Below, piece by piece: positions 8,005 through 16,928 of a DNA stretch of 64,000 nt. The position numbers were made by a program, and so were the translations under genes. Origin of the DNA: JBBQHX01 sp035306065. Its GTDB lineage: Bacteria; Gemmatimonadota; Gemmatimonadetes; Gemmatimonadales; Gemmatimonadaceae. Below the pieces are notes generated by a model. The model did not search any database, was not told the origin of the DNA, and saw only the letters and a program-made list of their open reading frames with translations. Position 1 is the stretch's first letter, and the number at the start of each line of letters is the position of its first letter. The DNA lies in assembly GCA_035306065.1 (NCBI GenBank), contig DATGOL010000029.1:10953-74952 (forward strand). The letters run 5' to 3'.

Positions 8005-9027
8005 TCAGGCGGCTTGTCGAAGCCGCTCGAGGGCCTCTGCGCCGGCGCCGTTCTTCATGGCCTCGCGCGCGTGCTCTACCGCATCCGGGAAGCTGGTTCC
8101 GACCTCGCTCACATAGAGCGCGGCCGCGGCGTTCAGGGCCACTGCCGCCTGCGCTCCGGCCGAGCCGCCGCCGCTGATCACATCCTCGATTATGCGTGCG
8201 TTGGCCGCGGGATCGCCTCCTGCAAGGTCAGCAGGATCAACCCGACCGATTCCGAATTCGGCCGGCTCCATCCACCAGCCGTCAATGGTGCCGTTACGCA
8301 CTTCCAGCACGCGCGTTGGGCCCAGCGGCGAAATCTCGTCCATGCCCGGCTCTCCATGCACCACCAGCGCGTGCACGCTTCCCAGCCGAGCCAGCGCACC
8401 GGCAATCAGGTCCAGCCTCGATAGTTCGGCCACGCCAACCACCTGTCTCCCGGCGTGCGCCGGGTTTGCCAGCGGTCCGACAAAGTTCATCACGGTGGGA
8501 ATTGCCAGCTCACGCCGCACGGGTCCCACATGGCGCATTGCAGGGTGCATGACGGGCGCATACATGAACACGATTCCCGCGCTGGAGAGTACATGCCCCA
8601 TCTCTTCCGGCGTGATCTCGATTCGCACGCCGAGCGCCTCGAGTACGTCTGCGCTTCCGCACTTCGACGTAAAGGAACGGTTGCCGTGCTTGGCAATTCG
8701 AACACCCATTCCCGCGGCAACCAGCGCGGCGGCAGTGCTGATATTGAAGGTCGTCAGGCTTCCGCCGCCGGTGCCACAGGTATCAACCAGCGATTCGGGC
8801 CTGCGCGCATCAATGGCGAGCATGGCACGCCGGAGCGCCCCGGCGGCACCGGCCACCTCGTCAGGAGTCTCGCCCTTCACCCGCAATCCCATCAGAAGCG
8901 CTGATACCTGCGCCGGCGTGGCTTCGCCACTCATGATGGTATCGAATGCGGAACCAGCCAACTCGTTGCTCAATGACCTGCCGGCAGCCAGTTCCCTTAT
9001 CGCGTTGCCAAGTGCCTCACTCTGCAT
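8005..9027 (-). CDS. trpD: anthranilate phosphoribosyltransferase
   Basis: Transfers phosphoribose from PRPP to anthranilate. 340 residues. The PRPP loop is DTCGTGGGSLTTFNIST, the anthranilate and phosphate contacts are KHGNRSFTSKCGSADVLEALG, and the later motifs NFVGPLANP and GMDEISPLG are present. It is not in the main trp operon: lexA lies between. Its start overlaps the stop of an upstream GAF-domain gene by 11 nt, so it is probably expressed with that regulator-like protein. trpE and trpG are not in the window. Confidence 0.97.
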   Translation of the reverse strand: MQSEALGNAIRELAAGRSLSNELAGSAFDTIMSGEATPAQVSALLMGLRVKGETPDEVAGAAGALRRAMLAIDARRPESLVDTCGTGGGSLTTFNISTAAALVAAGMGVRIAKHGNRSFTSKCGSADVLEALGVRIEITPEEMGHVLSSAGIVFMYAPVMHPAMRHVGPVRRELAIPTVMNFVGPLANPAHAGRQVVGVAELSRLDLIAGALARLGSVHALVVHGEPGMDEISPLGPTRVLEVRNGTIDGWWMEPAEFGIGRVDPADLAGGDPAANARIIEDVISGGGSAGAQAAVALNAAAALYVSEVGTSFPDAVEHAREAMKNGAGAEALERLRQAA

Positions 9028-10423
9028 GAATTCTGTCCAGCAGTCGCTCGGCCAGGCGCGCCTCCGCCGCTACCAGAGCGATCACTCCCGCAAGCAGGCG
9101 CACGCGTTCCACATCCGACTCGTTGAACACTCCCTTCCGCGCACGATTCGTCAGGTTCACCACGCCGATAACCTTGTCGTGGTAGACGAGCGGGAAGCTG
9201 ATGAATGAGCCGGTTGTGAAGTATTCGTCGCGAAGCAGCGGATGGGCAGACGCATCATCCACGTCTTCAACGAGCAGCGGTGTCCGTGCAGCGGCAACCT
9301 TTCCCGCAACTCCCTGCCCCACCCTCACGCGCTGACCTTCGATCACGTGCGGCGCAATTCCACGGGCCGCTGCGAGATACAGGTGGTCGGGCTCAGGCGC
9401 GCTGAGCATGAGGGACACACGCTGCGCCTGCATGTCATCACCTACGAGCGAAAGCAGTTCGTCTACGAGCGCCCTCGGGTCGTGCGTCGTGGTTGCAGCC
9501 GCAATCACACTCTCCAGCAGAGTGAGAGTACGCGATGCCTGGCGAAGCTCGGAGCTGCGCCGATGCAACTCGATATGCGCCTGTTCCAGGTGGCTAATGG
9601 CTCCACCGAGCTGCGTCTCGAGGCCGCTCACCTTCCGCGCCGCGCGCCGTGCTTCCTCCTCCGCACGCGCAACGTTCTGTGAAAGCTCGAGCAAACGCGA
9701 GTCTTCTACCGGCTGCAGCGATCCGCCGGGGTGTGGCGCGACCGACGCCGTACGAAGCTGCTCCTCCAGGTTTCCGAGCTTGGTGAGGTAGTCCGCGTGA
9801 ACGCGCTGCGTAACGTCTTCCAGCGTGCGCACGGCCTCCTCGCGCGCTTCACGCTCGGCAAAACGCAGGAAGGCGAGTTCATACAGTGCCACCGCAGGCC
9901 TGAAGCGATCCAGCGTTCGACCGCCGAACAGCTTCTTCGACTCGTGCAGCACCAGCACTGCCGATAGCTGTCCGTCTGTAAGGAGCCCGCGTATGGTCAG
10001 CATTCCACCATCCAGCGGCGGAAGTCCCAGCAGACGCGCGAACTCTGCCGAGCGATCTCCGAACTCGGCGGCGTCCGCGCCGGCGGATACTCTGGAGCGA
10101 ACGGCCGCTGGAAGGTGATCCAGCGTGAGCCCCAGCGTGTCACGAACCACGTCTGCGCCCGACGCCGTCATCCGTTCATCGAGCAAGGTGCGACGCGCAT
10201 CATAGGAGATAAGCACCACCACCGCACTCCGGTCGATCTCCAGCAGAGACTCCGCCAGGGCACCGAACGCGTGCTCCGGCGAAGGGGCTGTCTGGAGGGC
10301 GTGAGCTAGCGAGGAGAGTGTGCGCGGCGGCATTGTAGGCGGGATTGCGCGCCAGAGGTGATTCTGGCGCCGGAACTTCGCGCGTAGATGCTGCAAAGTC
10401 AATCGGTTCCACGCCTGCAGCAT
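9017..10423 (-). CDS. GAF-domain and coiled-coil signalling protein
   Basis: 468 residues from ATG 10423, which has GGAG 9 nt upstream. TTG 10438 and ATG 10333 are alternatives. The C-terminal 140 residues form a GAF domain (RVGQGVAGKVAAARTPLLVEDV, SFISFPLVYHDKVIGVVNLTN). The middle (about 195-320) is a long charged coiled coil (NVARAEEEARRAARKVSGL, HIELHRRSSELRQASRTL). The N-terminal region (about 40-190) has a weaker GAF-like look (LTIRGLLTDGQLSAVLVLHE). No kinase, cyclase or DNA-binding output domain is visible, so it may act through a partner. It overlaps trpD by 11 nt. Confidence 0.82.
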   Translation of the reverse strand: MLQAWNRLTLQHLRAKFRRQNHLWRAIPPTMPPRTLSSLAHALQTAPSPEHAFGALAESLLEIDRSAVVVLISYDARRTLLDERMTASGADVVRDTLGLTLDHLPAAVRSRVSAGADAAEFGDRSAEFARLLGLPPLDGGMLTIRGLLTDGQLSAVLVLHESKKLFGGRTLDRFRPAVALYELAFLRFAEREAREEAVRTLEDVTQRVHADYLTKLGNLEEQLRTASVAPHPGGSLQPVEDSRLLELSQNVARAEEEARRAARKVSGLETQLGGAISHLEQAHIELHRRSSELRQASRTLTLLESVIAAATTTHDPRALVDELLSLVGDDMQAQRVSLMLSAPEPDHLYLAAARGIAPHVIEGQRVRVGQGVAGKVAAARTPLLVEDVDDASAHPLLRDEYFTTGSFISFPLVYHDKVIGVVNLTNRARKGVFNESDVERVRLLAGVIALVAAEARLAERLLDRIHAE

Positions 10424-10426
10424 CGC

Positions 10427-10454
10427 TTGACGCTCCAACTGCCGGGACTATGTT
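10427..10454 (+). promoter_or_regulatory. truA promoter, predicted leaderless
   Basis: TTGACG (10427-10432), a 16-nt spacer, TATGTT (10449-10454), then only 6 nt (CCGCGC) before the truA ATG at 10461. Transcription should start at or next to the A of the start codon, and truA has no Shine-Dalgarno sequence. Confidence 0.6.
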
Positions 10455-10460
10455 CCGCGC

Positions 10461-11243
10461 ATGTCGCCGCGAACGCTGCAACTCGTGCTGCACTACGATG
10501 GAGCCGGGTTCGCTGGTTGGCAGCGACAACCGGATTCGAGAACCGTGCAGGGCTGCCTCGAAGAAGCGCTGGGGCGGCTGTGTTCCGCTCCCGTTCCGGT
10601 ACTCGGCGCCGGCCGCACCGACGCCGGAGTTCATGCGCGCGGCCAGGCATGCGGCATTCGCGTGCCCGAGCGTTGGACAGCTGCAGAAATGCGCCGTGCC
10701 CTGAATGCCATTCTCCCTCGGGACATATGGGTGTCCTCCGCCCATGTTATGCAGCCGGAATTCCACGCTCGCTATGACGCCGTCGCCCGCCGATACCGGT
10801 ACAAGGTGGGGCTGGACGAAGAGGCGTCGTCACCCTTCAGAAGCAGATGGGAGTGGGCATGGCGGAAGCCGGTATCGCGTGAGGCGCTTCACGAGGCAAC
10901 GAGCGCCCTCATTGGCACTCACATCTTCCGGGCGTTCGCGGTTCGCGGCACAGCGCCTGAACACGATGACCATCGCTGCACCGTGACGCACGCCGAATGG
11001 AATGAGCGTGACGGAGGCCTGGACTTCACGATCGAAGCGAACCGCTTCCTGCATCACATGGTAAGGTTCATCACGGGAACACTGATGAACGTTGCGAGCG
11101 GGCGCCGGCCTGCGAGTGACATAGCAACGCTGCTCGAAGCCTCCGACAACCAGAACGTTTCCCCTCCAGCACCGGCCCACGCACTGTTCCTGGAGCGCGT
11201 GAGCTACCCACCGCACTGCTACCTGGATTCATTCGAACAATGA
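10461..11243 (+). CDS. truA: tRNA pseudouridine(38-40) synthase
   Basis: Isomerises uridines 38-40 in the tRNA anticodon arm. 260 residues, typical for the family. The catalytic aspartate is Asp54 in GAGRTDAGVHARGQ. Other family blocks are HYDGAGFAGWQRQP at the N-terminus, LPRDIWVSSAHVM, HARYDAVARRYRY and the C-terminal FLHHMVRFITGTLM. The stop overlaps the start of the next gene (ATGA). A promoter lies immediately upstream with no room for a ribosome-binding site. Confidence 0.97.
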   Translation: MSPRTLQLVLHYDGAGFAGWQRQPDSRTVQGCLEEALGRLCSAPVPVLGAGRTDAGVHARGQACGIRVPERWTAAEMRRALNAILPRDIWVSSAHVMQPEFHARYDAVARRYRYKVGLDEEASSPFRSRWEWAWRKPVSREALHEATSALIGTHIFRAFAVRGTAPEHDDHRCTVTHAEWNERDGGLDFTIEANRFLHHMVRFITGTLMNVASGRRPASDIATLLEASDNQNVSPPAPAHALFLERVSYPPHCYLDSFEQ

Positions 11244-11893
11244 GGATTCTCCTTGCCACGGCAGACGCCGAGGAGCTGAACTGGGCCGCACAGCGACAGT
11301 GGCTGGATGGCGTCTTCTTCACGCCACCGCTGATCGCCCGGGAGAACTCCGAAGCCGAGGTGGCGGCCCTGCTGGCAGAAGCATCCCGCATATCCGGCGG
11401 CCAGGTGTACGTTGCCGCGCGCTCGGTGCACGAAGAGCAGATCCACCAGGAAGCGCGAGAGCTGGCTCGCAGCGCGGAGCAGACGCTCATTGTAATCCCC
11501 TTTCTGGAAGACCTGATCCCTCTCATGGTTCGCCTGGGGTCCGAGGGCATTCGGGTTGCCGCCAGCTTCGTACACAACGGAGCCCAGGCACTGCTGGCGG
11601 CAAAGGCGGGCGCCTCCGCCGTAATAGTCCCATTTGCTGATCACGACCGCTTCGGCCACTCGGGCTATGAGGTGCTGGCCGACGTCCGTACGGTGCTGGA
11701 CGCCTCCCGGCTGGAGTGCGACGTAGTTGCCGTGGGCCTCAGGGTGGCCTCTGACGTCGTTCGCTGCGCGAGTACGGGTGCAGACGCTCTGATCCTGGAG
11801 CCGGCGGTGCTCCGCGCCTTCCTGCAGCATCCGCTCACTGATCGCGGCTTCGACAGCTACCTCGCGGAACTGTCTCGGCTCACAGGTCCGTGA
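11240..11893 (+). CDS. transaldolase/FSA-like protein lacking catalytic residues
   Basis: 217 residues, the length of small TalC or fructose-6-phosphate aldolase (FSA) proteins. It aligns along its whole length with that fold: the N-terminal strand MRILLATADAEEL, TPPLIARE for the TNPS region, GIRVAASFVHNGAQALLAAKAGA for the TAVYGAAQGLLSALAGA region, and GADALILEP near the end. Two key residues are replaced. The Schiff-base lysine (FSA Lys85) aligns with Val85 in TLIVIPF, and the N-terminal Asp6 aligns with Ala6. A transaldolase reaction is therefore unlikely; a binding or regulatory role, or a different chemistry, is possible. It overlaps truA by 4 nt. Fold assignment is from my reading, not a search. 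Confidence 0.7.
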   Translation: MRILLATADAEELNWAAQRQWLDGVFFTPPLIARENSEAEVAALLAEASRISGGQVYVAARSVHEEQIHQEARELARSAEQTLIVIPFLEDLIPLMVRLGSEGIRVAASFVHNGAQALLAAKAGASAVIVPFADHDRFGHSGYEVLADVRTVLDASRLECDVVAVGLRVASDVVRCASTGADALILEPAVLRAFLQHPLTDRGFDSYLAELSRLTGP

Positions 11894-11915
11894 ACCGGGC
11901 GAACCCAACGGATGC

Positions 11916-11969
11916 GGCCTCGCTACTTTTAGCTCAGGGACCTCGGATGGCATTTTCAGGAGCGAGGCC
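11916..11969. repeat. inverted repeat in purB leader
   Basis: GGCCTCGC (11916-11923) and GCGAGGCC (11962-11969) form a perfect 8-bp inverted repeat, 38 nt apart, in the 109-nt gap before purB. It could be a terminator-like or attenuator stem for the purine genes. I see no purine riboswitch consensus here. Confidence 0.35.
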
Positions 11970-12002
11970 AGGAGCCACAGCAATGCACCCAGAACCATTG
12001 AA

Positions 12003-13448
12003 ATGACCCACTCGCCGGACAGCTATTCCTCACCGCTCGCGGAACGTTATGCCTCGAGGGCCATGCTCGAGCTCTGGTCGCCGCGGCACCGCTACGGATT
12101 GTGGCGTCGACTGTGGCTCGCACTGGCCGAGTCGCAGCGTGAACTCGGGATAGACATTCCGGCTGAGGCGATCGCGCAGATGCGCGCGCACGTGGACGAC
12201 ATCGACTTCGATGCGGTGGCGGCCTACGAGCGCCGGTTCCGTCACGACGTGATGGCGCACGTGCACGCTTACGGCGACGTTGCGCCCGCCGCACGCCCCT
12301 TCATTCACCTGGGCGCCACCAGCGCCTTCGTGACCGACAATGCGGACCTCATCCTCATGCGACGAGGGATGGAGCTGCTGCACGGGAAGGTTGTGTCATC
12401 GCTTCGGGCAATGGCCGAGTTTGCACGGAAGTGGAAAGATGAACCCGCGCTCGGCTACACGCACATTCAGCCTGCACAGCTCACTACTGTGGGCAAGCGC
12501 GCCACCCTCTGGATGCAGGACCTCGTGGTGGATGCCGCAGATCTGGAGCACAGGATTGCGACACTTCCGTTTCGTGGCGTGAAGGGAACCACCGGAACAC
12601 AGGCAAGCTTCCTCCAGCTGTTCAACGGGGATCACGCGCGAGTGCGAGAGCTGGACAAGCGTGTGGCCGCAGAGATGAACTTTGCGCACATCATTCCCGT
12701 TTCAGGGCAGACGTATACGCGAAAGCTGGACGCACAGATCCTGGGTGTGGTTGCAGGTATTGCCGCGAGCGCCTCGAAGGTGAGCGGAGACGTGAGGCTG
12801 CTGCAGTCGTTCGGCGAGATCGAAGAGCCGTTCGAACGCGAGCAGATCGGGTCATCGGCAATGGCGTACAAGCGGAATCCAATGCGCTCGGAGCGCATTG
12901 CGGCACTTGCCCGGTTCGTGTTGTCGCTGGAGCCGAATGCGAACCAGACGCACGCGGTGCAGTACTTTGAGCGCACACTGGATGACAGCGCCAACCGTCG
13001 CCTGGTGATTCCCGAATCGTTCCTTGCTACAGATGCCATTCTAATCCTGCTTGCCAACGTGATGGGCGGCCTGGAGGTTCATCCTGCACGTATTCGCACG
13101 CGACTGGCAGACGAACTTCCGTTCATGGCAACTGAAGACCTTATCGTGAGGGCCGTGCAGGCTGGCGGCGATCGTCAGGCCATTCACGAAGTCATCCGCC
13201 GGCACAGTATCGCTGCAGCCCGCGCCATGAAGGACGAAGGCCGCAGGAACGACATGCTCGAGCGGCTGGCAGAAGACCCGGAATATCCCGTGCCGGTTGA
13301 AGACCTCCGGAACGCTCTGGATCCGGTGCGTTTCATCGGTCGCGCTTCCGAGCAGGTGGATGAGTTCCTGGAGGAGGTAATCGAGCCGCTGCTTGCGCGA
13401 GGCGCATCTATTTCCAGCGCGCCGGCTGCAGAGGAAATCAGGGTATGA
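12003..13448 (+). CDS. purB: adenylosuccinate lyase
   Basis: Fumarate-releasing lyase acting twice in purine synthesis (SAICAR to AICAR, adenylosuccinate to AMP). 481 residues, closer in length to the animal enzyme than to the 430-456 residue bacterial form. The superfamily signature is GSSAMAYKRNPMRSERI. Other active-site blocks are HLGATSAFVTDNAD and GYTHIQPAQ. It is first in an eight-gene purine/phospholipid cluster, and its stop overlaps purC by 4 nt. Confidence 0.96.
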   Translation: MTHSPDSYSSPLAERYASRAMLELWSPRHRYGLWRRLWLALAESQRELGIDIPAEAIAQMRAHVDDIDFDAVAAYERRFRHDVMAHVHAYGDVAPAARPFIHLGATSAFVTDNADLILMRRGMELLHGKVVSSLRAMAEFARKWKDEPALGYTHIQPAQLTTVGKRATLWMQDLVVDAADLEHRIATLPFRGVKGTTGTQASFLQLFNGDHARVRELDKRVAAEMNFAHIIPVSGQTYTRKLDAQILGVVAGIAASASKVSGDVRLLQSFGEIEEPFEREQIGSSAMAYKRNPMRSERIAALARFVLSLEPNANQTHAVQYFERTLDDSANRRLVIPESFLATDAILILLANVMGGLEVHPARIRTRLADELPFMATEDLIVRAVQAGGDRQAIHEVIRRHSIAAARAMKDEGRRNDMLERLAEDPEYPVPVEDLRNALDPVRFIGRASEQVDEFLEEVIEPLLARGASISSAPAAEEIRV

Positions 13449-14368
13449 CGGCTCTCGCCAGTTCGTTCCTTCCGCTGCGCCTGCTGTTCCGCGGGAAGGT
13501 GCGTGACGTGTACGAGGTGGACGAGTCGCGTCTGCTGCTCGTGGCGTCGGACCGGGTGAGTGCGTTCGATGTGGTGATGGCTGAGGCAGTGCCATTCAAG
13601 GGTGCGGTGCTCACGCAGCTTACGGCATGGTGGCTGGGGCAGCTGGAGTCGATAGTGCCTAACCACCTCATCAGTGCGGATGCAGACACGATCGCTCGTG
13701 AGGTGCCGGACCTGGACGTGCATCGCGACACTCTTCGCGGGCGCGCGATGCTCTGCAGGCGCACGCAGGTGATACCGGTGGAGTGCGTTATACGAGGCTA
13801 TCTCTCGGGCTCAGCATGGAAGGAGTACAGCAAGTCCGGAACGCTTGCGGGTGAGGTGCTGCCCGCAGGACTGCGCGAAAGCGATCGACTTGATCCACCC
13901 ATTTTCAGCCCGGCAACGAAGGCCACGAGCGGCCATGACGAGAACATCACTGTCTCTCGCATGCGCGAGATAGTGGGAAGCGATGTCACGGACCAGCTCG
14001 AGCAGCACACGCGAAACATTTACGAGGCGGGGCGCGAGATCGCGCTTTCGCGAGGGATCATTATCGCCGATACGAAGTTCGAGTTCGGCCGAATTGGCGA
14101 ACAGGTGCTCCTGATTGATGAAGTGCTAACTCCGGACAGTTCGCGATTCTGGCCGGCCGACCAGTTTGCCCCGGGCCGGTCGCAGCCGAGCTTTGACAAG
14201 CAGCCACTGCGTGACTGGCTGGCGGTGGAACGTGATGCAGGACGCTGGAACGGGGACGCACCCGCGCCGGCGATACCACGAGAGGTGATAAACGCCATGT
14301 CCGAAAGATACCTGGATGCCTATCGCCGCCTGACGGGCGAGACACTGGGCACGGCGGAGCTCACGTGA
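13445..14368 (+). CDS. purC: SAICAR synthase
   Basis: Phosphoribosylaminoimidazole-succinocarboxamide synthase, joining aspartate to CAIR with ATP. 307 residues, the longer yeast-Ade1-like form and not the roughly 237-residue form. Motifs are LLFRGKVRDVYEV, SDRVSAFDVVM, CVIRGYLSGSAWKEY and IIADTKFEFG. The ATG overlaps the purB stop, and the stop overlaps the GTG of the next gene. Confidence 0.96.
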   Translation: MTALASSFLPLRLLFRGKVRDVYEVDESRLLLVASDRVSAFDVVMAEAVPFKGAVLTQLTAWWLGQLESIVPNHLISADADTIAREVPDLDVHRDTLRGRAMLCRRTQVIPVECVIRGYLSGSAWKEYSKSGTLAGEVLPAGLRESDRLDPPIFSPATKATSGHDENITVSRMREIVGSDVTDQLEQHTRNIYEAGREIALSRGIIIADTKFEFGRIGEQVLLIDEVLTPDSSRFWPADQFAPGRSQPSFDKQPLRDWLAVERDAGRWNGDAPAPAIPREVINAMSERYLDAYRRLTGETLGTAELT

Positions 14369-15018
14369 GGTTCGCACGCGAAGGCTACCCATTCATTGCA
14401 CTGGGCGCTCTGCTGGCAATAGCCGCCGTGGCATTCGCCGCCTCTCGCGGCTCCGTTCTTTCCTGGCTGGCTGCACTTCTCTTCGTGATACTCGCCGTTT
14501 GGGTGGCGTACTTCTTCCGTGATCCCGAACGCACCGGCGAGCGCGGCGACAGCCTGGTGGTTTCGCCCGCCGACGGCCGCATCGTCATGATCACCGAGGT
14601 GGATGAACCTGCCTTCCTCAAGGGCCGCGCCCTGCGCGTTTCCGTGTTCATGAACGTGTTCAACGTTCACGTGAACCGCTATCCGGTTGGCGGTACCGTT
14701 CGATACGTACAGTACAACGCGGGCAGGTTTTTCAATGCGGCTGCCGACAAGGCAAGCCTCGAGAACGAGCAGTCCTCGGTTGGCATAGAGAGCGGGCGTG
14801 CGCAGGTACTCGTGCGGCAGATAGCCGGGCTCGTTGCCCGTCGCATCGTCACCTATTCCAAGGTGGGCGACGTGGTAACGCAGGGTGACCGTATGGGCCT
14901 CATTCGATTCGGCTCGCGAATGGACGTGTTCGTTCCGGTCGGTTCCATCGTGAAGGTTGCCATCGGGCAGAATGTGGAAGCTGGCGTAACGGTTCTGGCG
15001 GAGCTCTCTGCGTCATGA
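14365..15018 (+). CDS. psd: phosphatidylserine decarboxylase (short, type A)
   Basis: Converts phosphatidylserine to phosphatidylethanolamine at the inner membrane. 217 residues with two N-terminal hydrophobic segments (about 9-27 and 32-50). The self-cleavage site is Gly183-Ser184 in LIRFGSRMD, where Ser184 becomes the pyruvoyl group. Other family blocks are FFRDPER, SPADGRI and FMNVFNVHVNR. It starts with GTG overlapping the purC stop (GTGA) and ends overlapping pssA. Confidence 0.95.
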   Translation: MRFAREGYPFIALGALLAIAAVAFAASRGSVLSWLAALLFVILAVWVAYFFRDPERTGERGDSLVVSPADGRIVMITEVDEPAFLKGRALRVSVFMNVFNVHVNRYPVGGTVRYVQYNAGRFFNAAADKASLENEQSSVGIESGRAQVLVRQIAGLVARRIVTYSKVGDVVTQGDRMGLIRFGSRMDVFVPVGSIVKVAIGQNVEAGVTVLAELSAS

Positions 15019-15938
15019 ACGAGCATCGTGACAGACGAGGGGTGCAGCGTGCGGTAGTGGTGCTTCCGAACGGCTTCACCATGGCGAATCTCTTTTTCGG
15101 GATCTACGCCATCGTGGCCGCCTCCCGGGGAGACTTCACCGAGGCCGGCTGGTATGTAGTGCTCGGTGGCGTTTGTGATGCCTTCGACGGGCGCATAGCA
15201 CGGGTTACGCGCAGCGGCAGCAAGTTTGGCGAGGAGCTCGACTCCCTGGTTGACGCCATCACGTTCGGCCTGGCGCCCGGACTGATCATGTACTTCGCCG
15301 TGCTGAATCGCTCCGGCTGGGACTGGATCTGGATATTCCTCTTCTGCGGCGCGGCTGTAATCAGGCTGGCTCGCTTCAATGTGGAACAGGCGGGGAGTTC
15401 GAAAACCCACTTCCGCGGCCTCCCCAGTCCGGCTGCCGGCATGACGCTCGCAACCTACTACTGGTTCAGCCAGACGGAGCTCTACCAGCAGACCGCAATC
15501 GCCGACCTTCCCTGGCACGTGATGCTGCGCTTTGTAATGGCGTTCCTCGCGTTCCTCATGATCAGCGACGTGCCCTACCCCGCGGTACCCAAGATCAACT
15601 TCCGCACTTTGCGTGGAATTCTTGGTGCAGTCACCGTGGCTGCGATAATTCTGGCACTGATATTTCTTCCCAAGCAGTTCTTCTTCCCCGTTCTGCTCGG
15701 CTACGTGGCGTACGGTGCAGGAAGACACTTTCTCATGAGCATGCTCGATCGGGACGCTCGTAATGCGCTTGCAGTGGCAACGGGTGAACCTGAAGCGGCA
15801 CGTGCTCGCCAGAGTGGCTCGCACAGAAGGGTTGAGCGGGCCGATGATGAACGACAGCCGCGTCGCAGGCGTCGCAGGCGGAAACCCTCCGGCGGCCAGG
15901 ACACTGTAGACCAACCTTTGGAGGATTCCGGTTCATGA
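15015..15938 (+). CDS. pssA: CDP-diacylglycerol-serine O-phosphatidyltransferase
   Basis: Makes phosphatidylserine from CDP-diacylglycerol and serine, the step before Psd. The CDP-alcohol phosphotransferase motif is complete: CDAFDGRIARVTRSGSKFG followed by EELDSLVDA. About seven membrane segments lie between residues 14 and 235. The last 60 residues are hydrophilic and very basic (RRRRRRRK), an unusual cytoplasmic tail that might interact with membrane lipids. It is coupled to psd upstream and purS downstream by 4-nt overlaps. Confidence 0.94.
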   Translation: MNEHRDRRGVQRAVVVLPNGFTMANLFFGIYAIVAASRGDFTEAGWYVVLGGVCDAFDGRIARVTRSGSKFGEELDSLVDAITFGLAPGLIMYFAVLNRSGWDWIWIFLFCGAAVIRLARFNVEQAGSSKTHFRGLPSPAAGMTLATYYWFSQTELYQQTAIADLPWHVMLRFVMAFLAFLMISDVPYPAVPKINFRTLRGILGAVTVAAIILALIFLPKQFFFPVLLGYVAYGAGRHFLMSMLDRDARNALAVATGEPEAARARQSGSHRRVERADDERQPRRRRRRRKPSGGQDTVDQPLEDSGS

Positions 15939-16192
15939 CCCGTTATCGCGTCGCCATTCACGTCACTCCTCGCAGCGGCATACTGGATCCGCAGGGGAAG
16001 GCGATAACCGGCGCGCTTCAGTCACTTGGATTCGCAAACGTGCAGGATGTTCACGTCGGGCGGCATATCATCGTTGAAGTCACCGCCAACTCGCCAGCCG
16101 CTGCGGAAGCTTCCGCGCGCGAGATGTGCGAGAAGCTCCTTGCGAATCCGGTAACCGAAGACTTCGAAATCGCCGCCGTGGAGGCAGCATGA
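15935..16192 (+). CDS. purS: phosphoribosylformylglycinamidine synthase subunit PurS
   Basis: Small bridging subunit of the three-part FGAM synthase. 85 residues with the family pattern RVAIHVTPRSGILDPQG, ITGALQSLGF and DVHVGRHI. It holds PurQ and PurL together so ammonia can pass between them. It overlaps pssA and purQ by 4 nt on each side. Confidence 0.95.
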   Translation: MTRYRVAIHVTPRSGILDPQGKAITGALQSLGFANVQDVHVGRHIIVEVTANSPAAAEASAREMCEKLLANPVTEDFEIAAVEAA

Positions 16193-16881
16193 AGTTCGGC
16201 ATTGTCACCTTTCCAGGTTCCAACTGCGACTACGACGCTTACCACGCTGTCGCGGATGTACTTGGCGAGACTGCAACCTACCTCTGGCACAAGGATCATG
16301 ACCTCCAGGGGTCTGACGTCGTGATTCTTCCGGGCGGTTTTTCCTACGGTGACTATCTCCGCGCCGGAGCGATTGCACGATTCAGCCCGGTGATGAACGA
16401 AGTCATGGAGCACGCCAGGCGCGGTGGCCCGGTGCTGGCCATCTGCAACGGATTCCAGATCGCGTGTGAGGCGGGGCTCCTTCCGGGGGCGCTCATGCGC
16501 AACGTTGGACTCTCGTTCATATCCGAGTCTGTCGGACTTCGAGTAGAGAATACAGATACCATGTATACGCACCGGTACGAACCCGGTCAGGTTCTGCAGA
16601 TTCCGATTGCGCACGGCGAAGGCCGCTTTACTGCAGACAAGGCCACGCTCGACCGGCTGGAGGGAGAAGGTCGCGTTATCTTTCGTTATGTGGACGCGAA
16701 CGGCAATCCCACTTCTGCCGGAAACCCGAATGGGTCCATGCGTAACATTGCAGGCATCCTGAACGATGGCGGAAACGTACTCGGCCTGATGCCGCATCCG
16801 GAGCGCGCGGTGGACTCGCTTCTGGGTAGTGAAGATGGACTTCCACTGTTCGAGAGCCTGCTAGCCCGCGTCGCTGCCTGA
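16189..16881 (+). CDS. purQ: FGAM synthase glutaminase subunit PurQ
   Basis: Class I glutamine amidotransferase that supplies ammonia to PurL. 230 residues. The triad is Cys86 (PVLAICNGFQ), His203 and Glu205 (GLMPHPERAV). The start at 16189 gives the conserved MKFGIVTFPGSNCDYD N-terminus and a 4-nt overlap with purS; the frame is open further upstream but only within purS. Confidence 0.96.
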   Translation: MKFGIVTFPGSNCDYDAYHAVADVLGETATYLWHKDHDLQGSDVVILPGGFSYGDYLRAGAIARFSPVMNEVMEHARRGGPVLAICNGFQIACEAGLLPGALMRNVGLSFISESVGLRVENTDTMYTHRYEPGQVLQIPIAHGEGRFTADKATLDRLEGEGRVIFRYVDANGNPTSAGNPNGSMRNIAGILNDGGNVLGLMPHPERAVDSLLGSEDGLPLFESLLARVAA

Positions 16882-16928
16882 CGTCAGGCCGATGCGCTCA
16901 CGGGCGCACCGGTACCTGTCGTGAATTC

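Noticed and set aside
11219..11998. Minus-strand frame opposite the transaldolase-like gene
   Set aside because: The plus frame starts at a 4-nt overlap with truA and aligns with a known fold; the minus frame has no similarity I can see.
11894..12002. Purine riboswitch before purB
   Set aside because: The gap has an inverted repeat but no conserved purine-aptamer loops.
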